Origin: Bog-473 sp964457065
GTDB lineage: Bacteria; Actinomycetota; Acidimicrobiia; Acidimicrobiales; RAAP-2
Length of the DNA: 8,293 bases
Assembly (NCBI GenBank): GCA_964457065.1
Contig: CAYWDQ010000136.1
Coordinates: 1 to 8,293, forward strand
Direction: 5' to 3'
The notes beneath the pieces are model-generated. The model was not told the DNA's origin, made no database searches, and worked only from the letters and a program-made list of their open reading frames with translations. Positions 5,879 to 8,293 of the stretch are shown one piece after another (position 1 is the stretch's first letter; each line of letters starts with the position of its first letter). Both the position numbers and the translations under genes were made by a program.

Positions 5879-6837
5879 AGCGGCGCGAAGTCGGGCAGGC
5901 GCCGCGCCGCCAGCAGCTCCGTCCCGAGCTCGCGGGTCAAAGAGCGCGACGAGCCGAACAGCTCGTCGAGCACCAGGGCCTGCCGCGCGTAGTGGTGGAA
6001 CTCGTGCTCGGTCGTGAAGCCGATCCCGGCCAGGACCTGCTGGCAGTGCCGGGCGGCCGTCCGCGCCCCGCGCCCGGCGAGCGCCTTGGCGACGGCCGCC
6101 GTCGTCGGCGAGCCGTCCTCCCAGGCGGCACCGAGCACGGCCTCGGCCGACTCGATCGCCACCAATGTCTCGGCCAGCCGGTGCCGGACGGCCTGGAACC
6201 CGCTGATGGGTTGTCCGAACTGGACCCGTTCGAGCGCGTGTCGCCGGGCCAGCTCCAGCATCGTCCGCGCCGCGCCGACTAGTTGGTGGCCCAGGGCGAG
6301 CTGGGCCAGGGCCACGGCCGCCGGCCACGACGGCGCCACGACCTCCGGACGCAGCGCGTCCTTGGCCACGGTGCCGCTCACCTCGACCAGCCCGAGCTCG
6401 GGGTCCATGCCGCGCACCGGCCGCAGGACCAGGTCGGCCGCCGGCACCAGGAAGGCGACCTCCGTGTTCACCGCCCGGGCCACCACGACGGTGGTCTCGC
6501 GGGCGAGGAGGCCGGCGGTGCCGAGGCCGCGGACGGCCAGGTGCGCGCCGTCGACCTCCCCGGGCGGGGACCGGCGTCCGAGCGGCGGCAGCACGTATCC
6601 CGCCGTCGGGGGCACGTCCAGCCCGAGTGAGCAGGCGAGCACGTGGTCCAGCGCGGAGGAGGAGGCGTGCAGCGAGCCCTCGAGCTCGAAGAGGATGGAG
6701 ACGGCCTCGTGCGTGTGCGCCGCCAGCGCGTCGGTCCAGCCGAGCTCGAGCAGCGCGGCGTCGAGGGGCCCGCCGGAGTGCGTCTCGACGGCGTGGCGCA
6801 GGCTCCGTTCGAAGACCTCCCGGTCCCCGTCGTCCAT
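5875..6837 (-). CDS. Acyl-CoA dehydrogenase-like protein, short partner subunit
   Basis: 320 residues with the acyl-CoA dehydrogenase fold; shorter and more diverged than the usual 370-400. The best-conserved block is RVQFGQPISGFQAVRHRLAE (Gln206-Phe207-Gly208), where ACADs contact FAD across the subunit interface. The C-terminus has GIGFTTEHEFHHYARQALVLDELFG. The N-terminal FAD/substrate half is weak: the usual SEPxxGSD-type strand motif is not recognisable, and a by-eye gapless alignment to isovaleryl-CoA dehydrogenase puts Ala178 where the catalytic Glu254 would be. It therefore looks like the non-catalytic partner of the neighbouring ACAD, as FadE27 is to FadE26. ATG 6837 overlaps the upstream TGA by one base (TGATG). 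A longer open frame to 6948 is only overlap with the upstream gene. Last gene of the minus-strand operon. Family call firm; partner role inferred. Confidence 0.88.
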   Translation of the reverse strand: MDDGDREVFERSLRHAVETHSGGPLDAALLELGWTDALAAHTHEAVSILFELEGSLHASSSALDHVLACSLGLDVPPTAGYVLPPLGRRSPPGEVDGAHLAVRGLGTAGLLARETTVVVARAVNTEVAFLVPAADLVLRPVRGMDPELGLVEVSGTVAKDALRPEVVAPSWPAAVALAQLALGHQLVGAARTMLELARRHALERVQFGQPISGFQAVRHRLAETLVAIESAEAVLGAAWEDGSPTTAAVAKALAGRGARTAARHCQQVLAGIGFTTEHEFHHYARQALVLDELFGSSRSLTRELGTELLAARRLPDFAPL

Positions 6838-7967
6838 CACCGGTCGCTCCCGAGGTCGAGCAGGCGGCGGGCGATGATGTTGCGCTGAATTTCCGCGGTG
6901 CCGCCGTAAATGGTCGCTGCCCGCGAGTAGAGGAACTCTCTGCGCCACCGTTCGCTCGCGGGGTCGTCGCCGAGGTCCACGCTGGCAGCCAGGCCGTCGG
7001 CGACCAGGTCGAACACAGCCTGCTCGGCCGTGGCCATCAGCACCTTGTCGATGGAGGTCTCGGGACCGAGCCGCTCACCCGCGGCCAGCCGGCGCTGCGT
7101 GGAGCGCGAGCGGCTCCGCAGCGCGTAGAGGAGTTGTGCGACCTCCCCCACGTCGGCGGGGTCGAGCTCGCCGGGCGGGGCGGCCTGGAGGAGGCGTTGC
7201 AGGCGTTGCTGCAGGTAGGCGGCCCGGTGCCACAGCGCCGTGCTCCGCTCGTAGGGCAGCAGGTCCATCGCCACGGACCAGCCCTGGCCTTCCTCACCCA
7301 GCGCGCGGTCGGAGGGCACGACGACGCCGTCGAAGAAGACCTCCGAGAACTCCGGTAAGCCGTGCATCGTCTCGATGGGACGGATCACGACGCCCGGACT
7401 GTCCATGTCCACGAAGAGCGCGGTGATGCCACGGTGGGCCGAGTCCGCGTCGCCGGTGCGCGTGAGCAGCACGCAGTGATCCGCGTACTGGGCGAGGCTC
7501 GTCCACACCTTCTGGCCCGTGACGCTCCACCCGTCGTCCGTCCGCGTCGCCCGGCACGACAGCGAGGCGAGGTTGCTCCCGGTCCCGGGCTCGGAGAAGC
7601 CCTGGCACCAGGTCTCGTCGCCCCGCAGCAGCCGCGGCACCATGGTGGCGGCGAGCTCAGGCGTCGCGTAGTCGATCATGGTCGGCGCCAGCACCTCCAT
7701 CAATGAGTAGATACCCGGCTCCACCAGGCCCCGGGAGGTGAGCGCCTCGCCCAGGTAGGCACGCAACAGCGTCGAACCACCCAGCCCGCCGACGCGTTCG
7801 GGCCACCCCCAGCGCATGTAACCCGCCTCGTAGGTGAGGCGCTTGACCTTTGCCAGCTGGGCCATCTGGTCGTCGAGGGTGTCCCCGGCCGCCGGGTCGG
7901 CCCTGAGGTCGTGCTCGTTCTGGTCCAGCCAGTCGTCCAGCGAACGCCGGAACTCGTCGAGATCCAT
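6837..7967 (-). CDS. Acyl-CoA dehydrogenase, predicted catalytic subunit
   Basis: FAD-dependent alpha,beta-dehydrogenation of an acyl-CoA thioester, the first step of a beta-oxidation round. 376 residues. Motifs: GWPERVGG near the N-terminus; CQGFSEPGTGSN (Glu126 to Asn132) and GQKVWTS, the FAD/substrate beta-domain; and IYGGTAEIQRNIIARRLL at the C-terminus. The position of the medium-chain catalytic Glu (YEGT) is Gly355, but Glu240 in PYERSTALW aligns by eye with isovaleryl-CoA dehydrogenase Glu254 and the catalytic Glu of mycobacterial FadE26. The RxQFG block typical of homomeric ACADs is absent here and present in the next gene, which supports a heteromeric enzyme. ATG 7967 shares TGATG with the stop of the SnoaL-like gene upstream; the open frame beyond it (to 8141) is not family-like. 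The substrate is probably bulky, by analogy only. Confidence 0.94.
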   Translation of the reverse strand: MDLDEFRRSLDDWLDQNEHDLRADPAAGDTLDDQMAQLAKVKRLTYEAGYMRWGWPERVGGLGGSTLLRAYLGEALTSRGLVEPGIYSLMEVLAPTMIDYATPELAATMVPRLLRGDETWCQGFSEPGTGSNLASLSCRATRTDDGWSVTGQKVWTSLAQYADHCVLLTRTGDADSAHRGITALFVDMDSPGVVIRPIETMHGLPEFSEVFFDGVVVPSDRALGEEGQGWSVAMDLLPYERSTALWHRAAYLQQRLQRLLQAAPPGELDPADVGEVAQLLYALRSRSRSTQRRLAAGERLGPETSIDKVLMATAEQAVFDLVADGLAASVDLGDDPASERWRREFLYSRAATIYGGTAEIQRNIIARRLLDLGSDR

Positions 7968-8293
7968 CAGCCGGACGGCGTGGGGCGCGTCGGGTCGTGC
8001 GGTCGCCCGGAGTCGCGTTCGCCGCTCTTGCGGAGGAACGTCATGGAGCGGGTGTGCAACCGCCAGCCGTCCGCGGTGCGCCGGTAGGTGTCGGTGTAGT
8101 AGCCGATGCGCATGTCGTGCGTCGTCTGCTCCACGAAGCACAGCGGCTGCTCGCCGCGGCCCACGTCGCCGTCCAGCTCCAGTGCCGGCGGACCCACCAG
8201 GAAGAGCCCCTTGGGTGCGGCCGCCACCAGGGTCGGGAAGTCCGCGAGCGGGTAGGTGTCCCCGAAGGCGCTGTAGGTGCCGTCGGGGGTGAA
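7967..8293 (-). CDS. SnoaL/NTF2-like protein (start outside window)
   Basis: The C-terminal 108 residues are visible; the frame is open to the edge, so the start lies beyond 8293. The cone-shaped alpha+beta fold is recognised from the strand pair CFVEQTTHDMRIGYYTDTYRRTADGWRLHTRSMTFLRK, in which the Y-x-D-x-Y-x-R-T-x-D-G-W-R pattern is typical of SnoaL-like/NTF2-family proteins of actinobacterial catabolic clusters. Members include polyketide cyclases, ketosteroid isomerase-like enzymes, lyases and non-catalytic binding proteins; the catalytic residues usually lie partly in the missing half, so no activity can be given. An internal GTG at 8227 is in frame but would cut the fold and is unlikely to be the start. 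Its TGA overlaps the start of the acyl-CoA dehydrogenase (TGATG), so it belongs to that operon. The C-terminal tail after residue 85 of the visible part is Arg/Pro-rich and probably disordered. Confidence 0.8.
   Translation of the reverse strand, partial: FTPDGTYSAFGDTYPLADFPTLVAAAPKGLFLVGPPALELDGDVGRGEQPLCFVEQTTHDMRIGYYTDTYRRTADGWRLHTRSMTFLRKSGERDSGRPHDPTRPTPSG

Noticed and set aside
6837..6948. Longer start for the second acyl-CoA dehydrogenase
   Set aside because: The added residues overlap the C-terminal coding part of the upstream gene and are not ACAD-like; the TGATG overlap gives a natural start at 6837.
1..8293. CRISPR array, insertion sequence, tRNA, rRNA or phage genes
   Set aside because: No direct-repeat array, transposase, terminal inverted repeats or RNA-gene-like sequence was seen. 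The gaps are all shorter than 260 bases and contain only promoter- or hairpin-like signals.

Overview
This is a GC-rich window, almost fully coding, with GTG starts, 1- to 4-base gene overlaps and two enzymes of F420-linked families. That combination points to a high-GC Actinomycetota genome, for example a mycobacterium/nocardioform-like or acidimicrobial lineage. The sequence alone does not fix the genus. There is no sign of phage, insertion sequences, CRISPR, tRNA or rRNA. The window looks like part of a catabolic gene neighbourhood rich in redox enzymes.

Layout from left to right. Positions 1-1407 (minus): an NAD(P)-dependent aldehyde dehydrogenase, cut at its C-terminus by the window edge, with its own putative promoter and a 13-base inverted repeat at about 1461-1487. 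Positions 1609-3365 (minus): a two-gene operon of a cytochrome P450 followed by a split-barrel flavin/F420 oxidoreductase that overlaps it by four bases (GTGA). Positions 3366-3612: a divergent promoter region carrying two closely similar 13-base elements exactly 105 bases apart. Positions 3613-5867 (plus): a three-gene operon of an LLM-class F420-dependent oxidoreductase, a carboxymuconolactone decarboxylase-like protein and a beta-hydroxyacid dehydrogenase (3-hydroxyisobutyrate dehydrogenase family); the last two overlap by GTGA. Positions 5875-8293 (minus), converging on the previous operon with only seven bases between the stop codons: a SnoaL/NTF2-like protein (start outside the window) followed by two acyl-CoA dehydrogenase-like proteins, all joined by TGATG stop/start overlaps.

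How they may work together (inference): the P450 would hydroxylate a hydrophobic substrate. The alcohol, aldehyde and acid steps could use the hydroxyacid dehydrogenase and the aldehyde dehydrogenase. The acyl-CoA dehydrogenase pair would start beta-oxidation of a bulky CoA thioester. The pair consists of one subunit with a recognisable catalytic glutamate and one short subunit without it. This matches the split alpha2beta2 design known from mycobacterial sterol side-chain dehydrogenases (ChsE4-ChsE5 type). The F420/flavin enzymes suggest a reductive or hydride-transfer step. A steroid, terpenoid or other alicyclic substrate is plausible, but no gene here proves it. No CoA ligase, hydratase, thiolase or regulator gene lies inside the window.
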